Origin: Arthrobacter sp. zg-Y238
Lineage (GTDB): Bacteria > Actinomycetota > Actinomycetes > Actinomycetales > Micrococcaceae
Assembly: GCF_024385525.1 (NCBI RefSeq)
Contig: NZ_JANFLU010000001.1
Location: 558,001 to 622,000 of the forward strand
Length of the DNA stretch: 64,000 nt
Direction of reading: 5' to 3'
The notes beneath the pieces are model-generated. The model saw only the letters and a list, made by a program, of their open reading frames with translations, was not told the DNA's origin and searched no databases. Of the stretch, positions 8,828 to 18,189 are shown piece by piece (positions within the stretch are counted from its first letter, which is position 1; every line of letters starts with the position of its first letter). Position numbers and translations under genes: made by a program.

Positions 8828-10621
8828 ATGAGTGAGCGGCTCGTAGCGGATCTGATTGTCGAACGACTGCAGGCCTGGAACGTGGACCGGGTGTTCGGCT
8901 ACAGCGGAGACGGCATTAACACGGTCCTGGGCGCGATGCGCCGCAGCGGCGACCCCGAGTTCATCCAGGTCCGGCACGAGGAGAACGCCGCATTCATGGC
9001 GGTGGGGCACGCGAAGTACACCGGCGGGGTAGGGGTGATGATGTCCACCCAGGGGCCCGGGGCAATCCACCTGCTCAACGGCCTGTACGACGCCAGGCTG
9101 GACGGGGCGCCCGTGGTGGCCATTGTCGGACAGCAGTCCCGCAGCGTGCTGGGGTCCTCCTACATGCAGGAGGTGGATCTGATGAACCTGACCCGGGACG
9201 TTGCCTCGGCGTTCCGCCAGCAGATCAATTCCCCGGAGCAGGTCCCGCTGGTGCTGGACCGCGCGTTCAAGAAGGCGCTGGCCACCGGCACGCCCGCCGT
9301 CGTCATCATCCCGCATGACGTGCAGCAGGCCCCGGCGCCGGAACTGGAACAGGAGCACGGCATCCTGAACACCGTCCCGGTGTTCAGCCCCGCGCGGACC
9401 TCACCGGACGAAGCGGACATCCGGGCTGCCGCGGATCTGATCAATTCCGGCGAGCGGGTGGCCCTGCTGGTTGGGCAGGGCGCCCGCGACGCCCGCGCCC
9501 AGGTTGCCGCCCTGGCCGAGAAGATCGGTGCGGGCATCACCACCAGCCTGCTCGGCAAACCGTACGTGGATGAAACCCTGCCGCTCGCCGCCGGAACCAT
9601 GGGGCACCTTGGCACCAGTTCCGCCGGCTACGTGATGGACAACTGCGACACCCTGCTGATCATCGGGTCCAGCGACCCATGGACGGAGTTCTATCCCAAG
9701 CCGGGGACCGCGCGCGGGGTGCAGATTGACCGGGACGCTTCGGCAATCGGGAACCGCTACCCGGTGGAGGTCGGCATCACGGGAGATGCCGTAGCCAGCC
9801 TGGACGCCCTGATTCCGTTGCTGGAAGCTAAACCGGATGCCCCCTGGCGGCGGCAGGTGGAGGAAAGCGTGCGCCGCTGGCACGACCTGGCCCGGGTGCG
9901 GGCCATGACGCCGGCCGATCCGGTGAACCCCGAACGCGTGGTCTATGAGCTGAACCGCCGCCTGCCGGACAATGCGCAGGTGGCGGTCGACGTCGGCAGT
10001 TCCGTGTACTGGTACGCGCGGCAGCTGCACCTTCCGGAGGGCGTGCCGGCGCACCTGTCCAGCACGCTGGCCAGCATGGGCTGCGCCGTGCCGTACGGAC
10101 TGGCCGCGAAGCTCGCCTATCCGGACCGTCCGGTGGTGGCGCTCTCCGGCGACGGCGCCATGCAGATGGCCGGGGTGACCGAACTGATCACCCTCAGCCG
10201 GCTCTGGCAGAAGTGGGAGGATCCGCGGTTCGTTCTCTGCGTACTGAACAACCGCGAGCTGGCCGAGGTCACCTGGGAACAGCGCGAGATGGAGGGCGAT
10301 CCCCGGTTCGAGGACAGCCAGTCGCTGCCGGACTTCAAGTACGCCGAGTACGCCAAGCTGCTGGGACTGGAAAGCATCCGGGTGGAGGATCCTGAGCTCC
10401 TGGGCGAGGCCTGGGACGTGGCGCTCGCCGCCACCCGGCCGTTCCTGATCGAGGTAATCACCGATCCCGCAGTACCGCTGCTTCCGCCGTTCCCCAGCGG
10501 GGCCGCCCAGGCCGAAACCATGAAGGACGGCCTGGCGCAGGAGGGCGCCGCGGGCGAGCACGCGCGCCGGCTGCTGGATATTTACCTGGAGCAGGAAGAA
10601 GGCCTGTACCGGGACCTCTGA
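8828..10621 (+). CDS. Thiamine-diphosphate-dependent enzyme, pyruvate oxidase/acetolactate synthase family
   Basis: A 597-residue, three-domain ThDP enzyme. The N-terminal pyrimidine-binding domain carries the cofactor-activating glutamate Glu51 in VRHEENAAF. The middle domain (about 195-330) is of the FAD/nucleotide-binding type. The C-terminal pyrophosphate-binding domain shows SGDGAMQM followed by the metal-binding asparagines in CVLNNRELAEV. Overall wording is closer to PoxB-like pyruvate oxidases (often labelled ThDP-requiring protein in actinobacteria) than to biosynthetic acetolactate synthase, and no small regulatory subunit is adjacent. It probably decarboxylates pyruvate or another 2-oxo acid. 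A GGAAGG ribosome site precedes the ATG. Confidence 0.8.
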   Translation: MSERLVADLIVERLQAWNVDRVFGYSGDGINTVLGAMRRSGDPEFIQVRHEENAAFMAVGHAKYTGGVGVMMSTQGPGAIHLLNGLYDARLDGAPVVAIVGQQSRSVLGSSYMQEVDLMNLTRDVASAFRQQINSPEQVPLVLDRAFKKALATGTPAVVIIPHDVQQAPAPELEQEHGILNTVPVFSPARTSPDEADIRAAADLINSGERVALLVGQGARDARAQVAALAEKIGAGITTSLLGKPYVDETLPLAAGTMGHLGTSSAGYVMDNCDTLLIIGSSDPWTEFYPKPGTARGVQIDRDASAIGNRYPVEVGITGDAVASLDALIPLLEAKPDAPWRRQVEESVRRWHDLARVRAMTPADPVNPERVVYELNRRLPDNAQVAVDVGSSVYWYARQLHLPEGVPAHLSSTLASMGCAVPYGLAAKLAYPDRPVVALSGDGAMQMAGVTELITLSRLWQKWEDPRFVLCVLNNRELAEVTWEQREMEGDPRFEDSQSLPDFKYAEYAKLLGLESIRVEDPELLGEAWDVALAATRPFLIEVITDPAVPLLPPFPSGAAQAETMKDGLAQEGAAGEHARRLLDIYLEQEEGLYRDL

Positions 10622-10659
10622 GCAGGCGGAGGGGGAGGCAGGGAACAACCCCGGACACC

Positions 10660-10694
10660 GGAACGGGCGCACCCGCGGTGGGTGCGCCCGTTCC
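10660..10694. terminator. Terminator hairpin between convergent ThDP enzyme and amt
   Basis: A perfect 15-bp stem (10660-10674 with 10680-10694) with a five-base loop lies between the two converging genes. There is no long U-tract, but the stem is very stable. Confidence 0.8.
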
Positions 10695-10711
10695 TCCGTT
10701 CGGTGCCCGTC

Positions 10712-11998
10712 CTAGGTGCGGGTCGGCGCGCCGAGCTCCACGGGTTCCTCATCATTCAGGTAGGCAGACTCGGAGTGGGCCATGAGGTCGATGCCCCGAA
10801 GTTCACTTTCCTCGGGGATGCGCAGGCCGATGGTCAGCTGCAGCACCTTGGCAATCAGCCAGGTCACCACGAAGGAGTAGACCAGTACGGCTCCGCAGGC
10901 GATTGCCTGGCTGCCGAGCAGGGAGAAGCCGCCGCCGTAGAAGAGGCCGCTGACTCCGTTAGGTGCCGCCTCGGTGGCGAACAGGCCAATCAGGAGGGTG
11001 CCCAGCAGGCCGCCGACGGCGTGTACCGCCACCACGTCCAGCGAGTCGTCGAAGCCAAGGCGGAACTTCAACTCGATGGCCAGCGAGCAGACCAGTCCGG
11101 CGATCGCACCGATGGCGACGGCGCCCAGGGGGCTGACCGCCCCGCAGGCGGGGGTGATGGCCACCAATGCGGCGATCAGGCCCGACGCCGCCCCCAGACT
11201 CGAGGAGCGGCCCAGCCGCAGGCGTTCCATCAGCATCCAGCCGAGCATGCCCGCAGCTGCCGCGACTGCCGTATTAAGGAAGACAACGGCGGCTGAGTGG
11301 CCGGCGCTGAGGGCGGAACCGGCGTTGAAGCCGTACCACCCGATCCAGAGCAGGCTTGCTCCCAGCAGGATCAGCGGGCGGCTGTGCGGCTGGCCGTGCG
11401 AGTGCGGCCAGCCTTTGCTGCGGCCCAGGACCAGTGCCAGGGCCAGGGCGGCAACGCCGGCGTTCAAGTGCACCGCGGTACCGCCGGCGAAGTCGATGGC
11501 GCCCAGCTGGTTGGCGATCCAGCCGCCGACGACGGTGCCCTCGGCGTTGTCGAAAGCGAACACCCAGTGCGCCACCGGGAAGTAGACCAGCGTGGCCCAG
11601 AGCCCGGCGAAGACCATCCAGGCCCCGAACTTCATCCGTCCGGCCGCGGAGCCGGCAACCAGGGCGGTGGTTACACACGCAAACATCAGCTGGAAGACGG
11701 CAAACAGAGCCACCGGGATGGATGCGGCCGGATCTTCTGTAAGGAGTTCGGAGAGGCCGAGGTATTCCAGCGGGTCGCCCAGCAGGCCCATGCCGCCCAG
11801 CGAGTCGCCGAACGCGGCGGAATAGCCGTAAAGCACCCAAAGGACGGCCACGAGGCTGGCCCCGCCAAAGCACATCATCATCATGTTCAGGATCCGCCGT
11901 GAGCCCACCATGCCGCCGTAGAAGAAGGCGATTCCGGGGATCATCAGGCAGACCAATGCGGAGCTGGCCAGCAGCCAGGCCGTGTTTCCAGAGTCCAT
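10712..11998 (-). CDS. amt: Ammonium transporter Amt
   Basis: A 428-residue channel for ammonium/ammonia with about eleven hydrophobic segments. It has the Amt hallmarks IPGIAFFYGGMVG in the first membrane helix, GGTAVHLNAG (first pore histidine, about residue 155) and VAVHAVGGLLGTLL (second pore histidine, about residue 305). The C-terminal tail with LRIPEESELRGIDLMAHSE is the conserved cytoplasmic tail that couples to PII proteins. No glnK or glnD lies next to it, unlike in many actinobacterial amt operons, so this is probably a second, stand-alone amt copy (inference). Confidence 0.93.
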   Translation of the reverse strand: MDSGNTAWLLASSALVCLMIPGIAFFYGGMVGSRRILNMMMMCFGGASLVAVLWVLYGYSAAFGDSLGGMGLLGDPLEYLGLSELLTEDPAASIPVALFAVFQLMFACVTTALVAGSAAGRMKFGAWMVFAGLWATLVYFPVAHWVFAFDNAEGTVVGGWIANQLGAIDFAGGTAVHLNAGVAALALALVLGRSKGWPHSHGQPHSRPLILLGASLLWIGWYGFNAGSALSAGHSAAVVFLNTAVAAAAGMLGWMLMERLRLGRSSSLGAASGLIAALVAITPACGAVSPLGAVAIGAIAGLVCSLAIELKFRLGFDDSLDVVAVHAVGGLLGTLLIGLFATEAAPNGVSGLFYGGGFSLLGSQAIACGAVLVYSFVVTWLIAKVLQLTIGLRIPEESELRGIDLMAHSESAYLNDEEPVELGAPTRT

Positions 11999-12159
11999 GG
12001 AGGTACTCCCGTTCGGGTTGTGCGCCCGTTCCTGCCTCTGCCGATGCAGCCGGGCGGAGAATATGGACGGGCCAGCCCCCCGCGGCTGGCCGGCACCCCG
12101 GTACCGGCGGCGCTGGTTTAAGCATGGGGCCGGTATGTTTCGGCCGGGAGCGCCTGCAG

Positions 12160-12176
12160 GTTAGCGCTGCGTTAAC
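12160..12176. promoter_or_regulatory. Inverted repeat in the amt upstream region
   Basis: GTTAGCGC-T-GCGTTAAC is a 17-base palindrome with one mismatched pair, about 160 bases upstream of the amt start. Nitrogen regulators such as GlnR or AmtR are expected to act on amt genes, but the match to their sites is not good enough to assign one. Confidence 0.35.
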
Positions 12177-12242
12177 GCGGTCTGGATGTCTGCTGGGAGG
12201 TTTCTGGACGTGCAGGGCGGAGGCGCGGGTGCCGACCGCGGA

Positions 12243-12839
12243 CTAAGCGTTACGGGGCATGCCGCGGCCGAAGGCAAAGGCTCGGACAATCTGGATTGCG
12301 CCCAGGACAACAAGGAAGATCCCGCCGTAAATCACCAGAACCGCGAGGGTCTCCAAGGGGAGGAAGAGCACCACTATTCCGGCGAGGATGCTCAGGATGC
12401 CCAGCACAATGGCGAACCAGCGGGAGCCGCCGCGGTCGGACTCGGCCAGGGCCATCACGCCCTCCACAATCCACGCGATCCCGATTACCAGCCCGAGCGC
12501 CGTCAGGCTTTCCATGGGGTTGCGCATGGCGATCACGCCGACCACCAGCAGGGCAAGGCCCACCAGGATGTTGAGGATCTTCAGCCCTGCGCCCAATCCG
12601 GTGAAAACGCCGAGCAGGATGCGGACGGCACCGGCAATGAGGAAATACAGGCCGAAGAGGACCGCGAGCACCTCGAGCGTCGCTCCGGGCCAGAAGAGGA
12701 TAAGCAGCCCCAGGACCACGGAAACCAGACCGGTGATGCCCAGTCCGAGGCGGATTCCCCGCACTACGGACTTGGCCAGGTTCAGGGCGTCCAATGCGAA
12801 CCCGCCCTGTTGATGGAACTCGCTGCCTGAAGCGGACAT
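12243..12839 (-). CDS. HdeD-like DUF308 membrane protein
   Basis: A 198-residue membrane protein with six hydrophobic segments arranged in three similar pairs, each with patterns such as LVSVVLGLLILFWPGATLEVLAVLFGLYF and GILSILAGIVVLFLP. This is the DUF308/HdeD architecture, linked to acid resistance in enterobacteria and of unknown role in actinobacteria. The ATG at 12839 is preferred over an in-frame TTG two codons earlier because a GGAGG lies eight bases before it. A 244-base gap separates it from amt, so the two are probably independent. Confidence 0.82.
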   Translation of the reverse strand: MSASGSEFHQQGGFALDALNLAKSVVRGIRLGLGITGLVSVVLGLLILFWPGATLEVLAVLFGLYFLIAGAVRILLGVFTGLGAGLKILNILVGLALLVVGVIAMRNPMESLTALGLVIGIAWIVEGVMALAESDRGGSRWFAIVLGILSILAGIVVLFLPLETLAVLVIYGGIFLVVLGAIQIVRAFAFGRGMPRNA

Positions 12840-13003
12840 CCTCAAGACCTCCAGAGAGATTCCCCCATCGGCCCGGCGGGGCGCCGGTCTCCCCAGTATC
12901 CGATGCCAACACCCTGCTTCTCTAGGGAACAGCCGCAGAACCGGCCGGCCGGACCCGGATCACCACTGCGGCTGCCCGGCACCGTCGGGAACAGGTGCAC
13001 CCG

Positions 13004-13681
13004 TTAGAAACCCAGCAGGTCCCGGACCTCGGCATCGGTGGTCTGGCCGAACCGGCGGTACGCCAGTCCCACGGCGTCCAGTCCGCTGTGCGGCCAGGGC
13101 ACCACGACGTCGTCTGCCGGTGGGCTGAGCAGCTCCGCCGCACTGCCGCACGCTACCGGCGCGGCGGCGACCAGCCGGGCCGGGTCCAGCTGCCGGACGG
13201 CACCAAGTGCCGCGCGCATGGTCGCTCCGGTGGCCAGCCCGTCATCCACCGCAATGACCGTGCAGCCGGCAATGCGACGTTCCGGTAATCCGTGGCGGAA
13301 CAGCTCCTCCCGTCTCCGGACCTCGCCGAGCTGTTCCTCGGCGGCGGCCGCGAACAGGGCCTCTGCGTCCTGCGTGCGGCTGCGCCAATACCGGAGCACG
13401 TCCTCATTGCGGACAGTGCAGACCGTTCCCGCGATGCCGGCCACTGCGCCGGCGGCCAGTTCGGGCTGTTCCGGATAGCCGATCTTCCGCACCACCACCA
13501 CATCCAGCGGCGCGGACAATGCGCGGGCCACCTCGGCCGCCACCGGAATCCCGCCGCGGGGGAGGCCCAGCACCAGCAGGCCCGGTACACCCGCGTAAGC
13601 CGACAGCCCGACGGCGAGCGCGCGGCCGGCGTCGGCGCGGTCCTGCCAGCGGGGGGAGGGGGCGGAGGAGGAGAAGAACAT
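13004..13681 (-). CDS. Phosphoribosyltransferase family protein
   Basis: A 225-residue type I phosphoribosyltransferase-fold protein. The PRPP-binding loop is CTVIAVDDGLATGATM at about residues 140-155, and a Rossmann-type core starts with LVLGLPRGGIPVAAEVA. Proteins of this size in actinobacteria often sit near stress genes and have no proven substrate. The N-terminal arm with FFSSSAPSPRWQDRADAGRALA fits the usual RDRxDAGRxLA start of this subfamily. It is divergent from the SDR gene that follows. Confidence 0.85.
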   Translation of the reverse strand: MFFSSSAPSPRWQDRADAGRALAVGLSAYAGVPGLLVLGLPRGGIPVAAEVARALSAPLDVVVVRKIGYPEQPELAAGAVAGIAGTVCTVRNEDVLRYWRSRTQDAEALFAAAAEEQLGEVRRREELFRHGLPERRIAGCTVIAVDDGLATGATMRAALGAVRQLDPARLVAAAPVACGSAAELLSPPADDVVVPWPHSGLDAVGLAYRRFGQTTDAEVRDLLGF

Positions 13682-13815
13682 GGGATGGGGTTATCCGGTG
13701 GGACGGAGAATGGGGTTCGGTGCTCCTCCCAAGCTAGGGACCGCGGCAGGCACCGGCAAGGGGTCCACCCAACCGCCGCGTTGCCAAACCGGGGCCGGCA
13801 TAGAAAGGTGGCCTT

Positions 13816-14568
13816 ATGACGCAGACAGCAGTGATTACAGGAGCCACTTCCGGAATAGGTGCCGAGTTCGCCCGCCAGCTGGCACAGCGCGGCTATGACC
13901 TGGTGCTCACCGGCCGGAATACCGAGCGGCTGGAATCCACTGCGGCGGAACTGGCCAGGGACTACTCCGTGAAGACCGAGTGGATCGCGGCCGACCTCGC
14001 CACCCGGGAGGGAGTGGACGCCGTCGCCGACCGCGTGCAGAAGCCCGACGTCGGACTCCTGGTCAACAACGCCGGATACGGCTTGAAAAACGATTTTGCC
14101 CGGAACGAGCTGCAGGCTGAGATCGACCACCTGAACGTGCTGGTGGGGGCACCGCTGCAGCTGAGCCACACTGCACTGAACGCGATGCAGTCCAACGGCG
14201 GCGGCCGGATCATCAACGTGGCCTCGGTGGCCGGCTTCATTCCCCGCGGAACCTACAGTGCAGCCAAGGCGTGGGTGATCAACTTCAGCCGCTGGGCCAA
14301 CCTCTACTACCGGGGCCGCGGCATCACCGTGACCGCGGTATGCCCGGGCTTCGTGCACACGGAATTCCACGCACGGATGGAAATGGACAAGAGCCTTTAC
14401 CCCAAGTGGATGTGGCTCAATGCGGACCGCGTGGTGCGCGAAGCCCTGGCGGACGCCTTCGCGGGCAAGGGCGTCTCGATTCCGTCCAAGCGGTACCGGG
14501 TCCTGGCCACGGTGGGCAGCCGGGCGCCGCAGGCACTGGTGGCCCGGCTGGCGGGCCGGGGGCGGTAG
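13816..14568 (+). CDS. Short-chain dehydrogenase/reductase
   Basis: A classical 250-residue SDR. The cofactor motif is TGATSGIG (8-15), NNAG follows around residue 92, and the catalytic Ser and the YxxxK motif in TYSAAKAW are intact. Arg at the end of the second strand (LTGRNTERL) suggests NADP(H) preference. It resembles the actinobacterial group labelled SDR family NAD(P)-dependent oxidoreductase, with a PKWMW insertion before the C-terminus. The substrate is unknown. AGAAAGGTGG serves as ribosome site. Confidence 0.85.
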   Translation: MTQTAVITGATSGIGAEFARQLAQRGYDLVLTGRNTERLESTAAELARDYSVKTEWIAADLATREGVDAVADRVQKPDVGLLVNNAGYGLKNDFARNELQAEIDHLNVLVGAPLQLSHTALNAMQSNGGGRIINVASVAGFIPRGTYSAAKAWVINFSRWANLYYRGRGITVTAVCPGFVHTEFHARMEMDKSLYPKWMWLNADRVVREALADAFAGKGVSIPSKRYRVLATVGSRAPQALVARLAGRGR

Positions 14569-14651
14569 GGGAGCGGCCGACGTCGGACGTCACGGAAGCT
14601 GGCGCAGCCGTGGCAGCGGGCCTAGGCACGGCCCTTTCCCTCCGGCGCCGC

Positions 14652-15524
14652 TTAACGCCGGTTCGAAACCGGAGGTATGCCAAAGGTGCGGAATTCCTCG
14701 GGACGGTAGGAACCCCACATGTTCCACCAATTCTCCTCCGCGCCCCATTTCACCGGTGGGCGGGTGTCATCGTAGACCTGTTCCAGGTCGGTATAGAGCT
14801 CCACCACTGCGCCGGAGGTTTCAACATAATAGGCGGCAATGTTGTGCCCGGCGCCGTGGCGCACCGGTCCCCAGATCAGCTCGCGGCCAACCCGGTTCAA
14901 CCGGTCCCCGAGTTTTCCGAGGTCAGCTATGGACTGGGTCTGCCAGGCGTGGTGGTGGAATGTACCGCGGCCCTGGATGAGGGCGATGCCATGGTGGTCG
15001 GCATTACAGCGCATGAAATAGGCAAAGTCATCACCAATGACATCGGAGAGCCGGAAATCCAGTACACGGGCCAGGAACTCCATCATTCCGCGCACGTTGC
15101 GGGGGTGGAGATTCACATGGCCGTACCGGTCCGGACCGAAGGACAACGCCCCGGGCCGGTGTGGCTGCGGGTCGGTATAGATATCGAAGACCCATCCTTC
15201 TGGCCCAATGAAACTGAAGCCGTCCTGCACTCCGCCAAGCGGCTTGTCGCTGATCACGGGCAGGTTCTCGGCTTCCACCCGCCGTCGGATTTCCTTGAGG
15301 GCGTCTCCGTCACGCGCCACCAGACCCAGCGCATGGATCCCGTTGGTATCCGATTCCACGTACACCAGTTCATGGTGAACTGCCGCCGCTGCCAGGTAAA
15401 CCTCGCGTCCTGCCTGTTCCGTGACACGCAGTCCAAGAAGCCCGGTTGCATCAGCGATCGACGCTTCGATGTCAGTTGTCTGGATGGCCACATGGCCCAT
15501 TTCCCGAATTAAACCCCACGACAT
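14652..15524 (-). CDS. VOC family extradiol ring-cleavage dioxygenase
   Basis: A 290-residue, two-module vicinal-oxygen-chelate protein like catechol 2,3-dioxygenases and 2,3-dihydroxybiphenyl dioxygenases. Each half begins with a GHV motif (GHVAIQTTD near 10, GHVNLHPRN near 135). The C-terminal half supplies the probable iron ligands: the GHVNLH histidine, a histidine in TFHHHAWQ and the glutamate in VVELYTD. It would open a catecholic ring next to the hydroxyls. It is the last gene of a three-gene operon, nine bases after the FAD hydroxylase gene, which could produce the catechol, and is followed by no obvious strong terminator. Confidence 0.85.
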   Translation of the reverse strand: MSWGLIREMGHVAIQTTDIEASIADATGLLGLRVTEQAGREVYLAAAAVHHELVYVESDTNGIHALGLVARDGDALKEIRRRVEAENLPVISDKPLGGVQDGFSFIGPEGWVFDIYTDPQPHRPGALSFGPDRYGHVNLHPRNVRGMMEFLARVLDFRLSDVIGDDFAYFMRCNADHHGIALIQGRGTFHHHAWQTQSIADLGKLGDRLNRVGRELIWGPVRHGAGHNIAAYYVETSGAVVELYTDLEQVYDDTRPPVKWGAEENWWNMWGSYRPEEFRTFGIPPVSNRR

Positions 15525-15533
15525 GAGTGCTCC

Positions 15534-17144
15534 TTAGCTGGTTTGTTGTAGCGGTTTGCCGGACGGATTCGGTGCCGAAGGGGCACCCTGTTCCGTCCCG
15601 GGGTGCAAACCGGGGACGAGGCGGGACAAATCCGCCAAAGCGGCCTGCTCCGCTGCGGCGGGGACTGCAGCAGCGACATACCGGTCGGGGCGGACAATGA
15701 GCGAGGTGCCTGCAGGCAGCCCGTTGAAAGCACCGCCGGTGTCGGTGATCCCGGCAGCAGCTGTGCGGGCATCCGAACCTGCCGGAAGTGGAATAACCTC
15801 AAAGCGGCTGTTTCCGTGAAAGCGCAGCATGCTCCAGCCCTGCCCGAGCAGGGAATCGAGAGAATCGGTGCTGCCGGAATCGGATTGCACCGCAGGTTGG
15901 GGCAGCGCACGTCCAATGAAAGCAGCCACCGCCGTGGCCTGGCGGGATCCTGCGTTCACCAGGCACCCGTCGGAGTAGTGGGGCTGCTTGAGGAACCTCA
16001 TCCCTGTGACCCAGCGTTTCAGCGGCGGGACCAGTGCTGTCGCGGAAAGGAGTCCATCCCTCACCGTGGCGGCCAGCGGATTCGTGGCCATAACCACCTT
16101 TCCGATGAGGTGCGAGAGGCGCACCATTTCCGCGGTGTGGGGCCTGCGTTCTGCGGCGTACGTGTCCAGCAGGGTCTCAGGGGCGCCGTCCAGGACATTG
16201 GCGGCAAGCTTCCAGGAGATGTTTGCGGCATCCCTTATGCCTGCATTCAATGCCTGGCCTGCGAACGGCGGCATCAGATGCGCAGAATCGCCGGCAAGGA
16301 TCACCCGTCCCTGCCGGTAAGACTCGGCAATCCGCTGGTGGGCAACGTACACCGCGGCGCGGCGGATATTCTGGGGCTCTACGGATTCGAACGGTGACAC
16401 GAGGCTTTGAATGAAGTCGGGCGCGGTGACATCACCGGCCGTTTCTCCCGGGAGCAGCATGAACTCGTAACGCCGCCGTCCGTTCGCCCCGGGGACCACG
16501 ACCACGGGCCGGCTGGCGTTGCAATGGAACTCGGCGAATTTCTCCGTTGGAACCTGTGAATTGATGATGTCTACGACGATCCAGTGCTGGGTTTGGGTGC
16601 TGCCTTCCAACGCGATACCGAGCTGGGAGCGGATCGGGCTCCGGCCGCCGTCGCAGGCCAGAACCCACTGCGAGCGCACCGTTGTCTTTCCATCCCGGCC
16701 CGACAGGACGGTTTCTGCATGATTGCCGTGCTCTGAGATCTGCAGGGCCTCCGTGCTGAACCGCAGATCGATGGTGGATGACCGCCGGCGCACTGCGTCG
16801 AGGAGCAGGGATTCCATCACCGGCTGGTCGAACTGCGATTTGCCCGGGTGGCCCAGTCGGGCCTGGCCGGGACGTACCTCGGCAAGAAGCTGCCCCCGGC
16901 GCCCGTAGTACCGCGCACCGGTGTCCATCAGCATCTCCGGGGCAAGCCGGTCCAGCACCCCGATTTGCGCCATGACACGCAGCGTCTCATCGGTAGCGCT
17001 TATGGCGCGGGGCGCATCGCTGGTCGATGCCTGCTTCTCGACGAGGACTACCTTCAGTCCATGGTCAGCAAGCAGCGCAGCTGCAGTCAACCCGATAGGT
17101 CCGGCCCCCACAACCAGTATGTCCGTGTCGATCACCTGTTCCAC
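15534..17144 (-). CDS. FAD-dependent aromatic hydroxylase (MhpA/PheA-like flavoprotein monooxygenase)
   Basis: A 536-residue class A flavoprotein monooxygenase. The FAD dinucleotide fold is VVGAGPIG (11-18), the middle motif is the CDGGRSPIR type, and the second FAD motif is ILAGDSAHLMPPFAGQALNAGIRDA. The GTG at 17144 is chosen: it has GGAAGGA eight bases upstream, and the open frame that continues upstream runs antisense-like through the FAH-family gene. The C-terminal thioredoxin-like domain is present but divergent. The enzyme probably ortho-hydroxylates a phenol or aromatic acid to a catechol for the adjacent dioxygenase. The substrate is not identifiable. Confidence 0.85.
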   Translation of the reverse strand: MEQVIDTDILVVGAGPIGLTAAALLADHGLKVVLVEKQASTSDAPRAISATDETLRVMAQIGVLDRLAPEMLMDTGARYYGRRGQLLAEVRPGQARLGHPGKSQFDQPVMESLLLDAVRRRSSTIDLRFSTEALQISEHGNHAETVLSGRDGKTTVRSQWVLACDGGRSPIRSQLGIALEGSTQTQHWIVVDIINSQVPTEKFAEFHCNASRPVVVVPGANGRRRYEFMLLPGETAGDVTAPDFIQSLVSPFESVEPQNIRRAAVYVAHQRIAESYRQGRVILAGDSAHLMPPFAGQALNAGIRDAANISWKLAANVLDGAPETLLDTYAAERRPHTAEMVRLSHLIGKVVMATNPLAATVRDGLLSATALVPPLKRWVTGMRFLKQPHYSDGCLVNAGSRQATAVAAFIGRALPQPAVQSDSGSTDSLDSLLGQGWSMLRFHGNSRFEVIPLPAGSDARTAAAGITDTGGAFNGLPAGTSLIVRPDRYVAAAVPAAAEQAALADLSRLVPGLHPGTEQGAPSAPNPSGKPLQQTS

Positions 17145-17172
17145 GCCGTGGTTCCTTCCGCCGTTCCGATGA

Positions 17173-18027
17173 CTAGGCCACGCGTTCGACGGTGTTGCGA
17201 AGCACCCCGAGGCCGCTGATTTCGACCTCCACGACGTCTCCGTCATTGAGCAGCCCCTGCGGTTCCATGAAGAGTCCAACCCCGCCCGGAGTACCAGTGA
17301 CAATGACGTCTCCGGCTGAGAGCTTCGTGAAGCCGGTGACGTATTCAATGAGGTCCGGAATCGGGAAGTAGAGATCGCGCAGCGAGGCTTTCTGCCGGAC
17401 TTCGCCGTTGACCCGGGTCTCCAGGACCATTGAGTCCAGCTCCTCAACATCGGCGGCCGGCACGAGGTAGGGACCGAACGCTCCGGTGTCAGGGAAGTTC
17501 TTTCCGGGAATCCACTGCGACGCGGCGCGCTGCCAGTCACGGACGGAGAAGTCGTTGTAGGCCGCATAGCCGGCCACGTAGTCAAAAGCCTCGTCCTTTG
17601 ACACATGCCACGCGTCTCGGGCGATGACCAGCGCCATTTCGCCTTCGTAATCGAACTGGGTGGTGCTGTCCGGCATTCCGGCGGGCTGAAGGTGTCCCAT
17701 TTGCGTATCCGCGAACCGGGTAAAGACGGTCGGTGCCTTCTGCTCTGTCTTGCCGGTCTCCTCCTGGTGGCTGCGGTAGTTGACCCCAATGCAAATGATC
17801 TTGCCCGGCGCCGTGATGGGCGGCAGGAACGTAATGGCATCCTCATTGCTGGCGGGGGCTGCGGCGTACTGTTCCCGGGTGACCGTGCCGAAGACGCCGC
17901 TGCTGACCGCGTCGGCCAGGGTGGGCGCCAGATTAAGGCCGCTGGGACCGAGATCGTAGGCAGTGCCGTTCTCCACGATTCCCCAAGTGCGGTTTCCTTC
18001 AGTTGACACGAAACTTGCGTAATTCAT
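17173..18027 (-). CDS. Fumarylacetoacetate hydrolase family protein
   Basis: A 284-residue FAH-fold enzyme. The conserved block CIGVNYRSHQEET starts the catalytic domain at about residue 75. The metal ligands sit in YEGEMALVI (Glu, Glu) and an Asp in YAAYNDFSVRDWQ. The C-terminal end TGTPGGVGLFMEP is the family signature. Such enzymes hydrolyse acylpyruvates or decarboxylate/isomerise ring-cleavage products. The start at 18027 has AAGGACC just upstream; the open frame before it lacks family similarity. It is the first gene of the operon with the FAD hydroxylase and VOC dioxygenase, so a role after ring cleavage is likely. Confidence 0.88.
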   Translation of the reverse strand: MNYASFVSTEGNRTWGIVENGTAYDLGPSGLNLAPTLADAVSSGVFGTVTREQYAAAPASNEDAITFLPPITAPGKIICIGVNYRSHQEETGKTEQKAPTVFTRFADTQMGHLQPAGMPDSTTQFDYEGEMALVIARDAWHVSKDEAFDYVAGYAAYNDFSVRDWQRAASQWIPGKNFPDTGAFGPYLVPAADVEELDSMVLETRVNGEVRQKASLRDLYFPIPDLIEYVTGFTKLSAGDVIVTGTPGGVGLFMEPQGLLNDGDVVEVEISGLGVLRNTVERVA

Positions 18028-18071
18028 GGCGGTCCTTTTTTCGGTGTTCCGGGAAAACAAACTCATATGTG

Positions 18072-18113
18072 TGTGACAGGTCACAACCCTAGGTCAGCAA
18101 TAGACTACTAGTC
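18072..18113. promoter_or_regulatory. Two perfect palindromes in the gntR / FAH-operon divergent promoter
   Basis: TGTGAC-AG-GTCACA (18072-18085) is a perfect 14-base palindrome and GACTA-C-TAGTC (18103-18113) a perfect 11-base one. Both lie in the 162-base region between the divergent FAH-family gene and the GntR gene, in A/T-rich surroundings unlike the coding DNA. They are natural candidate sites for the adjacent GntR regulator, which would then control both directions (inference). Confidence 0.55.
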
Positions 18114-18189
18114 AACAAATAAAATACTATTTACCTATTGGGGGTAGGCCCGGTGTAGGTTTAGGCGGAATTCGGACGAGGGAGATGCA

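Noticed and set aside
14658-14672. Perfect palindrome CCGGTT-CGA-AACCGG as an operator or tRNA-like element
   Set aside because: It lies within the last codons of the VOC dioxygenase gene and no tRNA fold surrounds it.
17145-17846. N-terminal extension of the FAD hydroxylase frame
   Set aside because: The extension runs through the FAH-family gene in another frame and lacks similarity. The GTG at 17144 with GGAAGGA is the better start.
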